A stretch of 64,000 nucleotides of DNA from an uncultured Pelagibacteraceae bacterium (GTDB lineage Bacteria > Pseudomonadota > Alphaproteobacteria > Pelagibacterales > AG-422-B15), in contig CACMIV010000002.1 of NCBI GenBank assembly GCA_902613805.1, positions 1 through 64,000 of the forward strand, written 5' to 3'. The notes under the pieces were generated by a model. It did no database searches and was not told the origin of the DNA. It saw only the letters and a program-made list of their open reading frames with translations. Shown here piece after piece: positions 51,726 to 62,842 of this stretch (positions are counted from its first letter, which is position 1; each line of letters opens with the position of its first letter). The translations under genes were made by a program, and so were the position numbers.

Positions 51726-52550
51726 ATGTCATTTATTAATCTTAATGAAGCGAGAATATTAATTACAAATGATGATGGAATATCTGCAGAGGGTATTAAA
51801 ATACTAATATCTATTGCCAATGAATTTTCAGAAGATGTCTGGGTCGTAGCACCTGAATTTGAAAAAAGTGGCGCATCACACGCTTTGTCTTTTCAAAGTG
51901 AATTAACACTTAAAAAGTATGAAGAGAAGACATTTTCCGTTAATGGTACTCCTAGCGACTGTGTTGCAATTGGTATTAGCAGTGTTTTAAAAGATAAAAG
52001 GCCAGATTTAATTTTGTCAGGTATCAATAGTGGCTGCAATGTTGGAGAGGATGTTACATATTCAGGTACAATTGCTGCAGCAATGGAAGGCTTAATTAGA
52101 CGAATTCCATCAATTGCAATCAGTCAAAATTATGAAGCTGGCAAAAAAAATCAAATATCTTGGGATTCTTCAAAAACTTATTTGAAAGATTTACTTGTTG
52201 ATTTAACAAAAAATGGATGGGGCAAGAATGTTTTTATGAATATAAATTTCCCCTATTGTTCAGCAGATCTGGTAGAAAGCATTCAAATCACGACACAAGG
52301 TAACAGAGAATCGGATGATTTGATTATTAGAGAGGTTGAGAAGTCAAAGTTTAGGTTTGGCTTAAGAAGGAGGCTTGAAGACAATGCCAAACTAACTATT
52401 GCTCCAATAAATGAAGTTATCGAAGGATACATGAGTGATGTTGAGGCTATAGCCAATAAACACATTTCAGTCACACCCCTTCATCTTGATTTAACCCACC
52501 ACAAGAGCCTTGAAGTCTTAAAAAAAGGTTTAAAATTAAACCTTAACTAA
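51726..52550 (+). CDS. surE: 5'-nucleotidase / polyphosphatase SurE
   Basis: A 274-residue metal-dependent nucleotidase. ILITNDDGISAEGIKIL supplies the metal-binding Asp-Asp, followed by VVAPEFEKSGASHALS, the family Ser motif, and LILSGINSGCNVGEDVTYSGTIAAAMEG. It acts on nucleoside 5'-monophosphates in stress survival. It starts 9 bp after serS. The pcm gene often found next in Alphaproteobacteria is absent; yajC follows. Confidence 0.94.
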   Translation: MSFINLNEARILITNDDGISAEGIKILISIANEFSEDVWVVAPEFEKSGASHALSFQSELTLKKYEEKTFSVNGTPSDCVAIGISSVLKDKRPDLILSGINSGCNVGEDVTYSGTIAAAMEGLIRRIPSIAISQNYEAGKKNQISWDSSKTYLKDLLVDLTKNGWGKNVFMNINFPYCSADLVESIQITTQGNRESDDLIIREVEKSKFRFGLRRRLEDNAKLTIAPINEVIEGYMSDVEAIANKHISVTPLHLDLTHHKSLEVLKKGLKLNLN

Positions 52551-52615
52551 TTATTTAGTTCAAAATCGTTGGCTAAATATGTATATTGCCGTTGAAATTT
52601 AAAAAGGAGCGAACC

Positions 52616-52891
52616 ATGGAACAAATGCTGATACAATTAATGCCATTATTTTTAATTTTTGCAATCTTCTATTTTTTGCTAATAAGACCTCAGCAAAGAA
52701 GAGCAAAGGAGCATAAAGAAATGGTTGCAGCTGTTCAGCGCGGAGATAAAATTGTCACTTCTGGTGGTATCCGCGGAAAGATAAATAAAGTCATTGGCGA
52801 TACTGATGTAGAGGTAGAAATATCCTCTGGAGTAAATGTTGTTATAATTAAATCAACTATTGCTGAAGTAGAGAAAGTTAGTAATTCATAG
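52616..52891 (+). CDS. yajC: Preprotein translocase subunit YajC
   Basis: A 91-residue inner-membrane protein with one N-terminal helix (PLFLIFAIFYFLLIRPQQRRAKEHKEM), the RPQQ motif being diagnostic. The soluble part VQRGDKIVTSGGIRGKINKVIGD is the YajC beta-domain. The start at 52616 is chosen because AAAGGAGC (52603-52610) sits 5 nt upstream; an in-frame ATG at 52586 would put the ribosome-binding site inside the gene. It leads the secDF operon. Confidence 0.94.
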   Translation: MEQMLIQLMPLFLIFAIFYFLLIRPQQRRAKEHKEMVAAVQRGDKIVTSGGIRGKINKVIGDTDVEVEISSGVNVVIIKSTIAEVEKVSNS

Positions 52892-52902
52892 TAAAATAAC
52901 TA

Positions 52903-54513
52903 ATGCTCTATTTCTCAAATCTCAAAACTTTTTCTGTTCTTTCTGTAATTATAATTACGCTATTTTTTGCTGTACCAAATTTTTTCTCTAAAGATCAAAT
53001 AAATAGCTTTCCAAATTTTATCCCAAAGCAACAAGTTAATCTTGGTTTGGATCTTCAAGGAGGTTCACATTTATTATTAGAGGTTGATACCGAAGAAATT
53101 ATAAAAGAGAGAGTAGAAAACCTTAATGCAGACGTTCGAAGAGTCTTAAAGAAAAACAATCTTAATTATAGTAATTTCAAGGTTTCAAATGAATCCCTAA
53201 AATTTGTTGTGGAAGGTTTTAATAGCGAAATTCAAAAAGAAATTTCCGAGTTATCTATGAGTAACTCTCAAAATATTCTTGCAATGGGAGATCAAACTAA
53301 TTTAATTATTACTCAAGAAGAAAATACAATTCAGATTAATTTTACTGAAGAATTTATAAAACAATCTGTTTCGAATGCGGTCGCCCAATCGTTAGAAATT
53401 GTTCGAAGGAGAATAGATGAACTGGGCACAAGAGAACCATCAATACAAAGACAAGGGTCATCCAGGATAATAATTCAATTACCAGGTATTGATGACCCAG
53501 ATCGTATAAAGTCCTTGCTGGGTCAAACAGCCAAACTTACTTTTCAATTAGTCGATACCTCAGTGAATTTTGACCCATTTAATCCCTCAAAAGCACCAAT
53601 TGGTTCAGAAATTTTGGCATCTGATGCAGATGAAGAGTTTAAATATATTGTAAAGAAGCGAATTATGGTTGGAGGAGAAAATCTTGTTGATGCGCAACCT
53701 GGTTTTGATCCTCAAACAAATGAACCTATAGTATCTTTTAGATTTGATCGTATAGGTGCAACAAAGTTTGGAAGGGTTACACAGCAAAATGTAGGCAAAC
53801 CTTTTGCGATTGTGCTTGATAATAAAGTAATTAGTGCGCCAGTAATAAGAGAAGCTATTTTGGGAGGTTCTGGTCAGATTTCTGGCGGTTTTGACTCAGA
53901 AGAAGCAAATGATCTTGCTATTCTTTTGAGAGCTGGCGCGTTACCGGCCCCACTTATTATTTTAGAAGAAAGGTCGGTTGGACCTGATCTTGGTGCCGAC
54001 TCAATTGAAGCGGGTCAATTTGCAGCAATAATTGGTTTTATTGCTGTGATTATTTTTATGATATTTGTCTATAGATATTTTGGCCTGCTTGCAGATATAG
54101 CATTAATTATAAATTTATTTATGGTCCTTGGTGTTTTGTCTTTGTTTCAAGCAACTCTAACACTACCCGGTATCGCTGGAATAATATTAACAATTGGAAT
54201 GGCCGTAGATGCAAATGTTCTGATTTTTGAGAGAGTTAGAGAAGAAATTAGAAATGGATCAAATATGATGAACGCTGTTGAAAACGGTTATAAAAGAGCT
54301 TTATCAACTATATTAGATGCAAATATCACAACATTGATTGCTGCAATAATATTATTTTTTATGGCTTCAGGTCCAGTGAGAGGATTTTCTATTACGTTAG
54401 CCATTGGAATTTTTACATCGGTTTTCACTGCATTTACTTTCACAAGGTTACTAATTTCATTAAACGCGAAAAGATTAAAGCCAAATTTTGTAGGTCTAAG
54501 TAAAAATGCTTAA
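52903..54513 (+). CDS. secD: Protein translocase subunit SecD
   Basis: A 536-residue RND-type membrane protein that uses the proton gradient to help Sec export. An N-terminal helix is followed by the periplasmic P1 domain, beginning VNLGLDLQGGSHLLLEVD, and the P1 base RIDELGTREPSIQRQGSSRIIIQLPGI. The membrane half has SVGPDLGADSIEAGQFAAIIGF, GIILTIGMAVDANVLIFERVREE and GYKRALSTILDANITTLIAA. It overlaps secF by 8 bp. Confidence 0.95.
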   Translation: MLYFSNLKTFSVLSVIIITLFFAVPNFFSKDQINSFPNFIPKQQVNLGLDLQGGSHLLLEVDTEEIIKERVENLNADVRRVLKKNNLNYSNFKVSNESLKFVVEGFNSEIQKEISELSMSNSQNILAMGDQTNLIITQEENTIQINFTEEFIKQSVSNAVAQSLEIVRRRIDELGTREPSIQRQGSSRIIIQLPGIDDPDRIKSLLGQTAKLTFQLVDTSVNFDPFNPSKAPIGSEILASDADEEFKYIVKKRIMVGGENLVDAQPGFDPQTNEPIVSFRFDRIGATKFGRVTQQNVGKPFAIVLDNKVISAPVIREAILGGSGQISGGFDSEEANDLAILLRAGALPAPLIILEERSVGPDLGADSIEAGQFAAIIGFIAVIIFMIFVYRYFGLLADIALIINLFMVLGVLSLFQATLTLPGIAGIILTIGMAVDANVLIFERVREEIRNGSNMMNAVENGYKRALSTILDANITTLIAAIILFFMASGPVRGFSITLAIGIFTSVFTAFTFTRLLISLNAKRLKPNFVGLSKNA

Positions 54514-55432
54514 TATTTCTGGAACACAAATTAATTTTTTAAAAGTCAGGGTGATTACCTTTATTCTTTCTGCAATATTGATATGTCTTTCAATAGGTGC
54601 TTTTTTTGTAAATGGATTAAATTTTGGAATTGATTTTAAGGGCGGCACACTTATTGAAATCGAAACATCTCAAGAAATAGAAATTTCTGGCTTGAGGGAT
54701 AACTTAAATACTCTTGAACTAGGGGATGTCCAAGTTCAAGAATTTGGATCTAGTAAAAATTTACTAATAAGAGTGGAGCAACAATTAGGTGGAGATCAAG
54801 TTCAACAAGATGTTGTTCAAATTGTAAAAGAAAGCTTAGGATCTTATCTTTCAACAGATATTAATTTTAGAAGAACTGAGGTTGTAGGACCTAAAGTTAG
54901 TGGAGAATTAATACAATCTGGTGCCATAGCAATTTTTGTCGCAGTATTTGCAATGCTTGTTTACATATGGTTTAGGTTTGAATGGCAATTTTCGCTTGGT
55001 GCAGTTCTAGCGCTTGTTCATGACGTCATATTAACGATTGGAGTTTTTTGTATTACTCAACTAGAGTTCAATCTACCTATCATTGCTGCAATACTTACTA
55101 TTGTTGGATACTCTATGAATGATACAGTAGTTGTGTACGATAGGGTCAGAGAAAACTTACGCAAGTACCGTTCAAAGGAAATTACAGATTTGTTAAATTT
55201 GTCGATCAACGATACTTTATCAAGAACAATCGTAACATCCGTTACCACGCTTTTAGCTTTATTATCATTATTTATTTTTGGAGGTGAAGTGATTAAAGGG
55301 TTTACGTTCGCAATGATTTGGGGGGTAGTAGTCGGAACATATTCATCTATCTTTGTAGCAGCACCATTACTTAGATACCTTGATGTTAAACGTGAGTGGA
55401 ATACAACTTCAGCAGTAGACTCTACGAGATAA
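54506..55432 (+). CDS. secF: Protein translocase subunit SecF
   Basis: A 308-residue partner of SecD. LNFGIDFKGGTLIEIETS after the first helix is the SecF signature, followed by RRTEVVGPKVSGELIQSGA and, in the membrane domain, GYSMNDTVVVYDRVRENLRKY and NDTLSRTIVTSVTTLLALLSLFIFGGEVI. Length fits. It ends 1 bp from the convergent PuuD-like gene. Confidence 0.95.
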   Translation: MLNISGTQINFLKVRVITFILSAILICLSIGAFFVNGLNFGIDFKGGTLIEIETSQEIEISGLRDNLNTLELGDVQVQEFGSSKNLLIRVEQQLGGDQVQQDVVQIVKESLGSYLSTDINFRRTEVVGPKVSGELIQSGAIAIFVAVFAMLVYIWFRFEWQFSLGAVLALVHDVILTIGVFCITQLEFNLPIIAAILTIVGYSMNDTVVVYDRVRENLRKYRSKEITDLLNLSINDTLSRTIVTSVTTLLALLSLFIFGGEVIKGFTFAMIWGVVVGTYSSIFVAAPLLRYLDVKREWNTTSAVDSTR

Positions 55433-55433
55433 A

Positions 55434-56042
55434 TTAGTAGAGATTTTGTGCAACTACCATTGATAGCAACATAGGAATGGAAAGTACTGTGTTCGTTCTT
55501 GAGAACAGCATAGCTGTTCTAGCTGATTTTGCTTTTGTATCTGCATCAACTTCAACAATTCCCAATGCTTTCTTTTGATTTGGCCAAATAACCATCCATA
55601 CATTATAAGCCATTATAATAGCAAGCCACATACCAATACCTATTGTAAGTTCTTTACCATTAAATCCATAAGCCAATGTAAATGTAAGAGCGTTGACTGA
55701 TCCTTCATGTCCATAATAAAGAGCAAGAGTTGTAAGTCCGGTGATTAATGTTGCTAAAGCAGCCCATCTGAACCAGAAAAGTGCCGCAGGGGCAATAACT
55801 TTTCCTATTGCTGGTTTTTGCTCATCAGGAATATTTGGCATATTAGGAATCTGCACAAAGTTAAAGTAATAGAGAAGCCCAATCCACATCACTCCAGATA
55901 TGACGTGAAGAAATCTCGAGAGTGAGGCCCAATATAGTTGGTCAAAACCGCCATAGTGGCCTGTAACCATAATGAGCAATAGAATTGCCAACAGAGTTCC
56001 AAGAATAACTGTTCTCTGTAATGATTGTAAAATTGATGCCAT
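55434..56042 (-). CDS. PuuD-like membrane protein (urate hydroxylase membrane domain only)
   Basis: A 202-residue membrane protein with about five hydrophobic segments. SRFLHVISGVMWIGLLYYFNFVQIPNMP is the characteristic PuuD motif, with a conserved His. Full urate hydroxylases (PuuD, ~400 residues) also have a C-terminal cytochrome c domain; here the protein ends after the membrane part and no CxxCH is present. It may pair with a separate cytochrome or serve another purpose. It stands alone between secF and uvrA, both of which run toward or away from it without coupling. Confidence 0.7.
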   Translation of the reverse strand: MASILQSLQRTVILGTLLAILLLIMVTGHYGGFDQLYWASLSRFLHVISGVMWIGLLYYFNFVQIPNMPNIPDEQKPAIGKVIAPAALFWFRWAALATLITGLTTLALYYGHEGSVNALTFTLAYGFNGKELTIGIGMWLAIIMAYNVWMVIWPNQKKALGIVEVDADTKAKSARTAMLFSRTNTVLSIPMLLSMVVAQNLY

Positions 56043-56090
56043 TAACTATTCATAGCATGTTTTATGCGTGTATGTAAAATATTTATGTAA

Positions 56091-58919
56091 CTATTTTAGG
56101 ATTTTATTTAAATATTGTCCTGTATAACTTTTTTTGACTTTTGCAATTTCTTCTGGTGAACCGCTTCCTATTATTTCACCGCCACCGTCACCCCCTTCCG
56201 GGCCCAAGTCAATGATCCAATCAGCTGTTTTTATTACATCTAAATTATGCTCTATCACAACAACAGTGTTGCCCTGATCAACTAAAATTTGAAGTACCTC
56301 GAGAAGTTTCTTTATGTCATGCACATGAAGTCCCGTAGTTGGCTCATCAAGTATATACAAGGTTTTACCTGTGGCTCTTTTTGAAAGTTCTTTTGAAAGT
56401 TTAATTCGTTGCGCTTCACCACCCGATAAAGTAGTAGCTTGCTGTCCAATTTTTATATAACCAAGTCCTACATTTTGAAGTGTGTCGAGTTTCTTTTTAA
56501 TCATTGGAATTGCTTCAAAAAAAGAACATCCTTCTTCAACTGTCATATCTAAAATATCTGCAATACTTTTATCTTTGTACTTAATTTCAAGCGTTTCTCT
56601 ATTGTATCTTTTGCCCTCACATTCATCACAGGTGACATATACATCAGGAAGAAAGTGCATCTCTATCTTAATTACACCATCACCTTCACAAGCTTCACAT
56701 CTACCACCCTTAACATTAAATGAAAATCTTCCAGCTTTATAACCCCTGGCTTTTGACTCCGGCAAACCAGTAAACCAATCCCTTATAAAAGTGAAGGCTC
56801 CGGTATACGTTGCAGGATTTGATCTTGGGGTTCTTCCAATTGGAGATTGGTCAATATCTATGACTTTATCAAGCTCTTGAAGCCCCTTTATTTCCTTATG
56901 TTTTGCAGGTGTATACCTTGACCCGTTCAATGTTTGGGCGACTGACTTAAAAAGCGTATTAATTGTTAAAGTTGATTTACCACTACCAGAAACTCCGGTA
57001 ATACAAGTAAGTGTTCCAAGAGGAATTTCGCAATTGACATTTTTAAGATTATTACCCTTAGCTTTTATAATTTCGATATATTTATTATTTAGTGCTTTTC
57101 TTCTATTACTAGGTATTTCAATTTTTAGTTTACCAGATAAGTATTGACCAGTAATGCTATTTTGATTTTTTTTAATTTTAGCAACATTACCTTCAGCAAC
57201 TACTCTTCCACCATTGACGCCAGCAGCTGGTCCCAAGTCAACTACATGATCAGCAGTTGTGATTGCCTCTTCATCATGCTCAACGACAATAACTGTATTT
57301 CCAAGATCTCTTAATCTTTTAAGTGTTTTTAACAATCTTTCATTATCACGCTGATGCAAGCCAATCGAAGGTTCGTCAAGCACATAGAGAACTCCTGTTA
57401 AACCTGATCCAATTTGTGATGCCAGACGAATACGTTGTGATTCACCGCCTGATAAACTACCCGAACCTCTTGAAAGAGTTAGATATTCAAGCCCTACATT
57501 ATTTAAAAAAAGTATTCTTTCATTGAGTTCTTTAAGAATTCTAAATGCAATTTCTTTTTCTTTTTTAGTTAATTTTTTTTCAAGTTTCTGAAACCAGATA
57601 ACAAGTTCTTTAATAGATTTGTCGCATACTTCACCTATGTGCAGTTTGTCTATTTTTACAGCCAATGCAGTCTCTTTAAGCCTAAAACCATTGCATGCAT
57701 GACATCTTACTTCACTTTGATATCTCTCAATTCTTCCACGCATCCAATCACTTTCTGTCTCTAGATATCTGCGCTCAAGATTATTAATTACTCCTTCGAA
57801 AGGCCTTTCATATTCATAACCGTCATCATAAGTAAACTTTAATTCTGTTTCGCCAGAGCCATAAAGAACTATGTTTTGAATTTTTTTTCCTAGTGATTTC
57901 CAGGGTGTATCAAGTGAAAATTTATATTTTCTAGCTACAACCTTTAAAATATTTCTAAAATACCCGTATCTCGAGACTGGCCAAGGAGCAAGTGCATCCT
58001 CATTTATTGACAGATTTTTATTTGGAACAACTAGATTAGGATCAATTGATAAATCGGTTCCAATTCCATCACACTCCTCACATGCTCCATAAGGATTATT
58101 AAAAGAAAATAACCTGGGTTCAATTTCGTCAATTGTGAAACCGGATACTGGACAAGCAAATTTTGATGAAAATAGTTCATTATCTACTTTACCATTTTTG
58201 TTTTCGAAGTTTTCAACGATCACCAATCCATCACTTAAATTGAGAGCAGTTTCGACACTATCCGCCAACCTGTTGCCTATCTCATCATTTAGTAGGATAC
58301 GGTCTACTACAACCTCGATATCATGTTTCTTCTTTTTATCAATTTCAGGTAAGGAATCGAATTCGTATAATTCTCCATCAATCTTCACTCTTTGAAAACC
58401 TTTTTTGTGCAATTCTTGTAATTCTTTTTTATACTCACCTTTTCTTCCTCTGATAATTGGAGACAATATTAGAAACTTTGAACCAATTTCTCTTTCTTTT
58501 ATTCGATCAACTATTTGAGTCACTGTCTGACTTTTAATGGGTAATCCGGTTGCAGGAGAATAGGGTATTCCAATCCTCGCAAAAAGAAGACGAAGATAAT
58601 CATAAACCTCAGTAACAGTTCCAACTGTTGACCTAGGATTTTTTGATGTTGTTTTCTGTTCGATGGAAATTGCGGGACTTAATCCTTCTATTAAATCAAC
58701 ATTTGGTTTTTGCATCATTTGCAAAAACTGTCTTGCATAAGCCGATAAGCTCTCAACGTATCTTCTTTGACCTTCAGCATAAATAGTATCAAATGCAAGA
58801 GAAGATTTTCCTGATCCAGACAAACCAGTTATTATTGTCAGCTTCTCACGGGGTATTTTGACGTTAACATTTTTTAGATTATGTTCACGAGCTCCTTGTA
58901 CGGAAATTGTCTTACTCAT
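56091..58919 (-). CDS. uvrA: Excinuclease ABC subunit A
   Basis: A 942-residue DNA-damage sensor of nucleotide excision repair. Both ATPase modules are intact: Walker [15 protein letters not shown] and [10 protein letters not shown], with signatures [16 protein letters not shown] and [15 protein letters not shown]. Zinc-binding Cys pairs occur in CPVSG/CEECDG and CHAC, and in [14 protein letters not shown]. Length matches the family (about 940-960). It is divergent from ssb across 109 bp, a common bacterial arrangement. Confidence 0.97.
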   Translation of the reverse strand: MSKTISVQGAREHNLKNVNVKIPREKLTIITGLSGSGKSSLAFDTIYAEGQRRYVESLSAYARQFLQMMQKPNVDLIEGLSPAISIEQKTTSKNPRSTVGTVTEVYDYLRLLFARIGIPYSPATGLPIKSQTVTQIVDRIKEREIGSKFLILSPIIRGRKGEYKKELQELHKKGFQRVKIDGELYEFDSLPEIDKKKKHDIEVVVDRILLNDEIGNRLADSVETALNLSDGLVIVENFENKNGKVDNELFSSKFACPVSGFTIDEIEPRLFSFNNPYGACEECDGIGTDLSIDPNLVVPNKNLSINEDALAPWPVSRYGYFRNILKVVARKYKFSLDTPWKSLGKKIQNIVLYGSGETELKFTYDDGYEYERPFEGVINNLERRYLETESDWMRGRIERYQSEVRCHACNGFRLKETALAVKIDKLHIGEVCDKSIKELVIWFQKLEKKLTKKEKEIAFRILKELNERILFLNNVGLEYLTLSRGSGSLSGGESQRIRLASQIGSGLTGVLYVLDEPSIGLHQRDNERLLKTLKRLRDLGNTVIVVEHDEEAITTADHVVDLGPAAGVNGGRVVAEGNVAKIKKNQNSITGQYLSGKLKIEIPSNRRKALNNKYIEIIKAKGNNLKNVNCEIPLGTLTCITGVSGSGKSTLTINTLFKSVAQTLNGSRYTPAKHKEIKGLQELDKVIDIDQSPIGRTPRSNPATYTGAFTFIRDWFTGLPESKARGYKAGRFSFNVKGGRCEACEGDGVIKIEMHFLPDVYVTCDECEGKRYNRETLEIKYKDKSIADILDMTVEEGCSFFEAIPMIKKKLDTLQNVGLGYIKIGQQATTLSGGEAQRIKLSKELSKRATGKTLYILDEPTTGLHVHDIKKLLEVLQILVDQGNTVVVIEHNLDVIKTADWIIDLGPEGGDGGGEIIGSGSPEEIAKVKKSYTGQYLNKILK

Positions 58920-59028
58920 AAGAATTAATTAATCTTAACACTCCTGATTTAAAGATAACCTGTGCATAAACAGTAAAATAGGGATTTTTGTATGTACAGT
59001 GCATCAATATCTGGATAAATTACAGTAT

Positions 59029-59487
59029 ATGGCTGCTAGTTTAAATAAAGTAATGCTAATAGGTAATCTTGGAGCAGACCCCGTAATGCGTCAGACTCAA
59101 GATGGAAAAAAGCTTGCCCAGCTTAGCTTAGCCACATCCGAGTCATGGAAAGACAAGGTTACAGGAGAGAAAAAAGAAAAAACCAGTTGGCATAGAATAG
59201 TCATATTTAACGATGGTTTAGCAGGTGTTGTTGAGAGTTACCTTAAAAAAGGTTCAAAAATTTACATTGAAGGCCAATTACAAACTAGGAAATTTACAGA
59301 TCAGAGTGGAGTTGAAAAATATACGACTGAAATTGTTCTTGGAAACTACAATGGCACACTTACCATGCTTGACTCAAGGAACTCAGGAGGCGGCGATTCA
59401 ATTCCAGATATGGGTTCAGATATAAATCAAGATATGGGAGAAGGCGCTCCACCTGACCTTGATATAGACGACGAAATACCTTTTTAA
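59029..59487 (+). CDS. ssb: Single-stranded DNA-binding protein
   Basis: A 152-residue OB-fold protein. [37 protein letters not shown] is the SSB N-terminus, [36 protein letters not shown] the second block, and the acidic tail ends [10 protein letters not shown], the partner-binding tip. The ATG at 59029 is preferred to an upstream GTG (58999) because SSBs begin at this point; there is no clear Shine-Dalgarno. It is divergent from uvrA. Confidence 0.95.
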   Translation: MAASLNKVMLIGNLGADPVMRQTQDGKKLAQLSLATSESWKDKVTGEKKEKTSWHRIVIFNDGLAGVVESYLKKGSKIYIEGQLQTRKFTDQSGVEKYTTEIVLGNYNGTLTMLDSRNSGGGDSIPDMGSDINQDMGEGAPPDLDIDDEIPF

Positions 59488-59522
59488 GTCTACTTTTTTC
59501 AATCGAAAACTGGGCAATTTTC

Positions 59523-59531
59523 TGGTATAAT
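59523..59531 (+). promoter_or_regulatory. Extended -10 promoter upstream of gyrA
   Basis: TGGTATAAT is a perfect TATAAT with a TGn extension, in the 122-bp gap after ssb. No good -35 is seen, which is tolerated with an extended -10. It predicts a leader of about 70 nt containing two T-runs. AGGAAA (59599-59604) precedes the TTG start. Confidence 0.5.
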
Positions 59532-59609
59532 AAACTTAATTTTTATAACAAAATCGTGCTTATTTTTCCTATTTTTTTGGGATTTTTAGCGCTTCAATAG
59601 GAAATAGAA

Positions 59610-62309
59610 TTGACTGATTCCAAGGATCAAAACGAAGATCTTAAAACAGGTAAAGAGCAATCTGTAATCCCCATATTAATCGATACAGAAATGCAAAATT
59701 CTTACCTCGATTACGCTATGAGCGTAATCGTTAGCAGGGCATTACCCGATGTTCGAGACGGACTAAAACCAGTTCATAGACGGATTTTATATGCAATGCA
59801 TGAGTCAGGCTATGAGTGGAATATGCAACACAGAAAGAGTGCTCGAGTTGTCGGTGATGTAATTGGTAAATACCATCCGCATGGAGATCAAGCTGTTTAT
59901 GATGCGTTGGTCAGACTTGCCCAAGACTTTTCAATGAGCGTGCCACTGTTAGATGGTCAAGGTAATTTTGGATCAATGGACGGTGATAGGGCTGCTGCAA
60001 TGAGATATACGGAAGTTAGAATGGCAAAAATTGCTAGTTTCCTTCTTGAAGATATAGAAAAAGAAACAGTCGACTTTAGACCTAATTATGATGAAACTGA
60101 AAGTGAGCCATCTGTTCTTCCTGCAAAATATCCAAACCTACTTGTCAACGGTGCAGGTGGTATAGCTGTTGGTATGGCGACTAACATTTTACCTCATAAT
60201 TTAGGAGAGGTCATTGACGCTTGTATTACTTACCTTAAAAATACCGATGTAACTTTTGAGGAAATAAATCAAATTATAAAAGGCCCAGACTTTCCTACGG
60301 GTGGAACAATAATTGGCATAAAAGGCATAAAAGACTCTCAGTCATCAGGAAGAGGCTCAATCATTATTCAGGCAAAATCAAACATAGAGGAATTTAAAAC
60401 AGATCGAGAGGCAATCGTATTTACCGAAGTACCTTACCAAGTTAACAAATCATCTTTACTTGAGAAAATAGCTGAACTTGTCAGAGATAAAAAAATTGAC
60501 GGTATAAGTGATTTAAGAGATGAGTCTGACCGCCAAGGAGTGAGGGTTGTTGTTGAATTAAAAAAAGGGGTAATATCACAAGTTGTATTAAATAAATTAT
60601 ATAAATTTACTGCACTACAAAGTTCTTATGGGGTTAATTCATTGGCGTTGGTAAACGGAAAACCAAAATTAATGAATATAAAAGAGTTCATTCACCATTT
60701 TATAGAATTCAGAAAAGAAATTATCAGAAACAGGACTCGTCATGATCTCGGCAAAGCAAGAGATAGGGCCCATGTATTGATTGGCCTAGCAGTTGCTGTT
60801 GCCAATGTTGATAAAATAATAGAAATAATTAAAAGCTCCAAAGATCCTAATGAGGCAAGAACCTCGCTTCTTAAAACTAAGTGGCTAAGCAAGGATATTG
60901 ATGATTTGTTAAAATTAGTTGATGACCCAAGGCAAATTAAAAATGAAAAAGAAATTTATTTAACAGATGAGCAGGCCAAAGCGATATTAGAGTTAAGATT
61001 GCAACGTTTGACCGCTTTAGGTAAAGATGAGATCAAGTCAGAGTTATCAGATCTTTCCAATCAGATAAACAAATTCCTCACAATATTAAGGGATACGGAG
61101 GTATTGAATGATGTAATAAATGTTGAGCTAAATGAAATTAAAAAGCAATTTGCAATACCAAGAAGAACAGAAATTAATGAGGGTGAGGCCACAGATATTG
61201 ATCAAGAGGACCTAGTTCAAAGAAGTGATATGGTCGTAAGTGTAACAAACTCAGGTTACATAAAAAGGGTTCCTTTAAATATGTATAGAGCACAGAAAAG
61301 AGGTGGCAAAGGAAGAGCGGGAATGAAAACCAATGAAGAAGATTTTGTAACTCAAGTTTTTACATCAAGTACTCATGACAATATGTTGTTTTTCTCGTCT
61401 GGAGGAATAGCTTACAAACTTAAGACATGGAAGATTCCTGAGTCATCACCCCAAGCTAAGGGCAAAGCAATAATCAATCTCTTAAATCTTAAAGACACTG
61501 AAAGTCTATCAAGTATCCTTGTGTTGCCAGAAAATAAACAATCAAATGGGAATGAGTATTTAATATTTGCTACATCAGACGGCAGCATCAGAAAAAATAG
61601 TTTAGAAGATTTTAAAAGGATTCAAGCAAATGGTAAAATTGCAATGAAATTAGATGATGGTAATGCAATCGTAGGTGTAAAACTTTGTAGTGATGAAGAC
61701 GATATTTTACTATCAACAAAACATGGAAAGTGTATTAGAACTCCTGTTTCAAAATTGAGAACAACTAAAAGTAGAAGTTCGGTAGGTGTAAGGGGCATCA
61801 GGCTAACAAAAGATGATAAAATTATTTCAATTTCTGTAATTTCTCATACTGATGTATCGTCAGCAGAAGCAAAAGCTTACTTAAAAATGATTTCAAAGGA
61901 AAAAGGAATGCATGAAGAAACTGAGAGTGAAGATAATGATAGCTCTGTTTCTGACATTGAAATATCTAAGGACCGATATGATGAATTAAAAGCGAGAGAA
62001 CAATTCATTTTAACCGTTACTGAAAATGGCTTTGGCAAAAGATCTTCTTCTTACCAGTTTAGAGTTTCTAATCGCGGAGGATCGGGCATTATGTGTATTG
62101 CGACATCAGATAGAAATGGTGATGTTCTGGCTTCTTTTCCAGTCAATAATGATGACGATATAATGCTGATAACTAAAACAGGTCAATTAATTCGCTGCCC
62201 GGTAAAAGATGTTCGCGTAGCTGGTAGAAATACGCAGGGAGTAAGTATATTTAAAACAACAAAAGAAGAAAAAGTTGTTTCTGCAAGCAGAGTTGAGCTA
62301 GATAGCTAA
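59610..62309 (+). CDS. gyrA: DNA gyrase subunit A
   Basis: An 899-residue type II topoisomerase subunit starting at [23 protein letters not shown] and [23 protein letters not shown] are in the breakage-reunion domain, with the catalytic Tyr in [11 protein letters not shown]. The GyrA box [10 protein letters not shown] in the C-terminal wheel separates it from ParC. Gln94 stands where E. coli has Ser83. An acidic insertion ([14 protein letters not shown]) lies in the C-terminal domain. AGGAAA is the likely ribosome-binding site. coaD follows after 44 bp. Confidence 0.97.
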   Translation: MTDSKDQNEDLKTGKEQSVIPILIDTEMQNSYLDYAMSVIVSRALPDVRDGLKPVHRRILYAMHESGYEWNMQHRKSARVVGDVIGKYHPHGDQAVYDALVRLAQDFSMSVPLLDGQGNFGSMDGDRAAAMRYTEVRMAKIASFLLEDIEKETVDFRPNYDETESEPSVLPAKYPNLLVNGAGGIAVGMATNILPHNLGEVIDACITYLKNTDVTFEEINQIIKGPDFPTGGTIIGIKGIKDSQSSGRGSIIIQAKSNIEEFKTDREAIVFTEVPYQVNKSSLLEKIAELVRDKKIDGISDLRDESDRQGVRVVVELKKGVISQVVLNKLYKFTALQSSYGVNSLALVNGKPKLMNIKEFIHHFIEFRKEIIRNRTRHDLGKARDRAHVLIGLAVAVANVDKIIEIIKSSKDPNEARTSLLKTKWLSKDIDDLLKLVDDPRQIKNEKEIYLTDEQAKAILELRLQRLTALGKDEIKSELSDLSNQINKFLTILRDTEVLNDVINVELNEIKKQFAIPRRTEINEGEATDIDQEDLVQRSDMVVSVTNSGYIKRVPLNMYRAQKRGGKGRAGMKTNEEDFVTQVFTSSTHDNMLFFSSGGIAYKLKTWKIPESSPQAKGKAIINLLNLKDTESLSSILVLPENKQSNGNEYLIFATSDGSIRKNSLEDFKRIQANGKIAMKLDDGNAIVGVKLCSDEDDILLSTKHGKCIRTPVSKLRTTKSRSSVGVRGIRLTKDDKIISISVISHTDVSSAEAKAYLKMISKEKGMHEETESEDNDSSVSDIEISKDRYDELKAREQFILTVTENGFGKRSSSYQFRVSNRGGSGIMCIATSDRNGDVLASFPVNNDDDIMLITKTGQLIRCPVKDVRVAGRNTQGVSIFKTTKEEKVVSASRVELDS

Positions 62310-62353
62310 TAAATTACTAGAGGTCTTTAAATAATCATTATATATTCCCAAAT

Positions 62354-62842
62354 ATGAGTAGAACTGGCATATATCCTGGAAGCTTCGATCCCATTCATAA
62401 AGGGCACATTGATATTATCAATAGGGCTACAAAACTTGTTGATAAATTATATATCGCAGTTGCTGACAGCCCACATAAATCACCTTTATTTGATTTAGAT
62501 GAAAGAAAAGAAATGATAGAAAATGAGTTTTCATCAAACAATAAAATTGAAGTAATTGCATTTGATAATTTATTGATTGATTTAGCTAATTCGCTAGATG
62601 CAAAGATACTCATAAGAGGTCTTCGCGTTGTTTCTGATTTTGAATATGAGTTTCAGATGTTGGGTATGAATAGACAATTAGATAATAATATTGAAACAGT
62701 ATTCTTAATGGCAGACGCTCAACGGCAATCAATTTCTTCTAATTTTGTAAAAGAAATTGCACGTTTGGGAGGAAATATCAGTAATTTTACAAATAAATTT
62801 GTTGAGCAAAAATTAAAAGATAAATTCAAATTAATAAAATGA
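62354..62842 (+). CDS. coaD: Phosphopantetheine adenylyltransferase
   Basis: A 162-residue enzyme of CoA synthesis that joins AMP to 4'-phosphopantetheine. GIYPGSFDPIHKGHIDIINRA has the HxGH motif, IRGLRVVSDFEYEFQMLGMNRQL the conserved centre, and SISSNFVKEIARLGGNIS the SSxxVKE motif. Length matches. A four-base ATGA overlap joins it to the ppi frame. The gyrA-coaD-ppi-queA order is common in Alphaproteobacteria. Confidence 0.96.
   Translation: MSRTGIYPGSFDPIHKGHIDIINRATKLVDKLYIAVADSPHKSPLFDLDERKEMIENEFSSNNKIEVIAFDNLLIDLANSLDAKILIRGLRVVSDFEYEFQMLGMNRQLDNNIETVFLMADAQRQSISSNFVKEIARLGGNISNFTNKFVEQKLKDKFKLIK

Noticed and set aside
57323-58395. Plus-strand open frames inside uvrA
   Set aside because: They are mirror frames of a well-conserved gene and show no domain features.
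58950-58985. LexA-like box (CTGT and ACAG arms) between uvrA and ssb
   Set aside because: The arms are 6 bp apart, not 8, and Alphaproteobacteria normally use a different GTTC-type site.
59488-59609. Terminator after ssb
   Set aside because: GAAAA and TTTTC can pair weakly but no GC stem with a T-run follows; the extended -10 is the only supported element.
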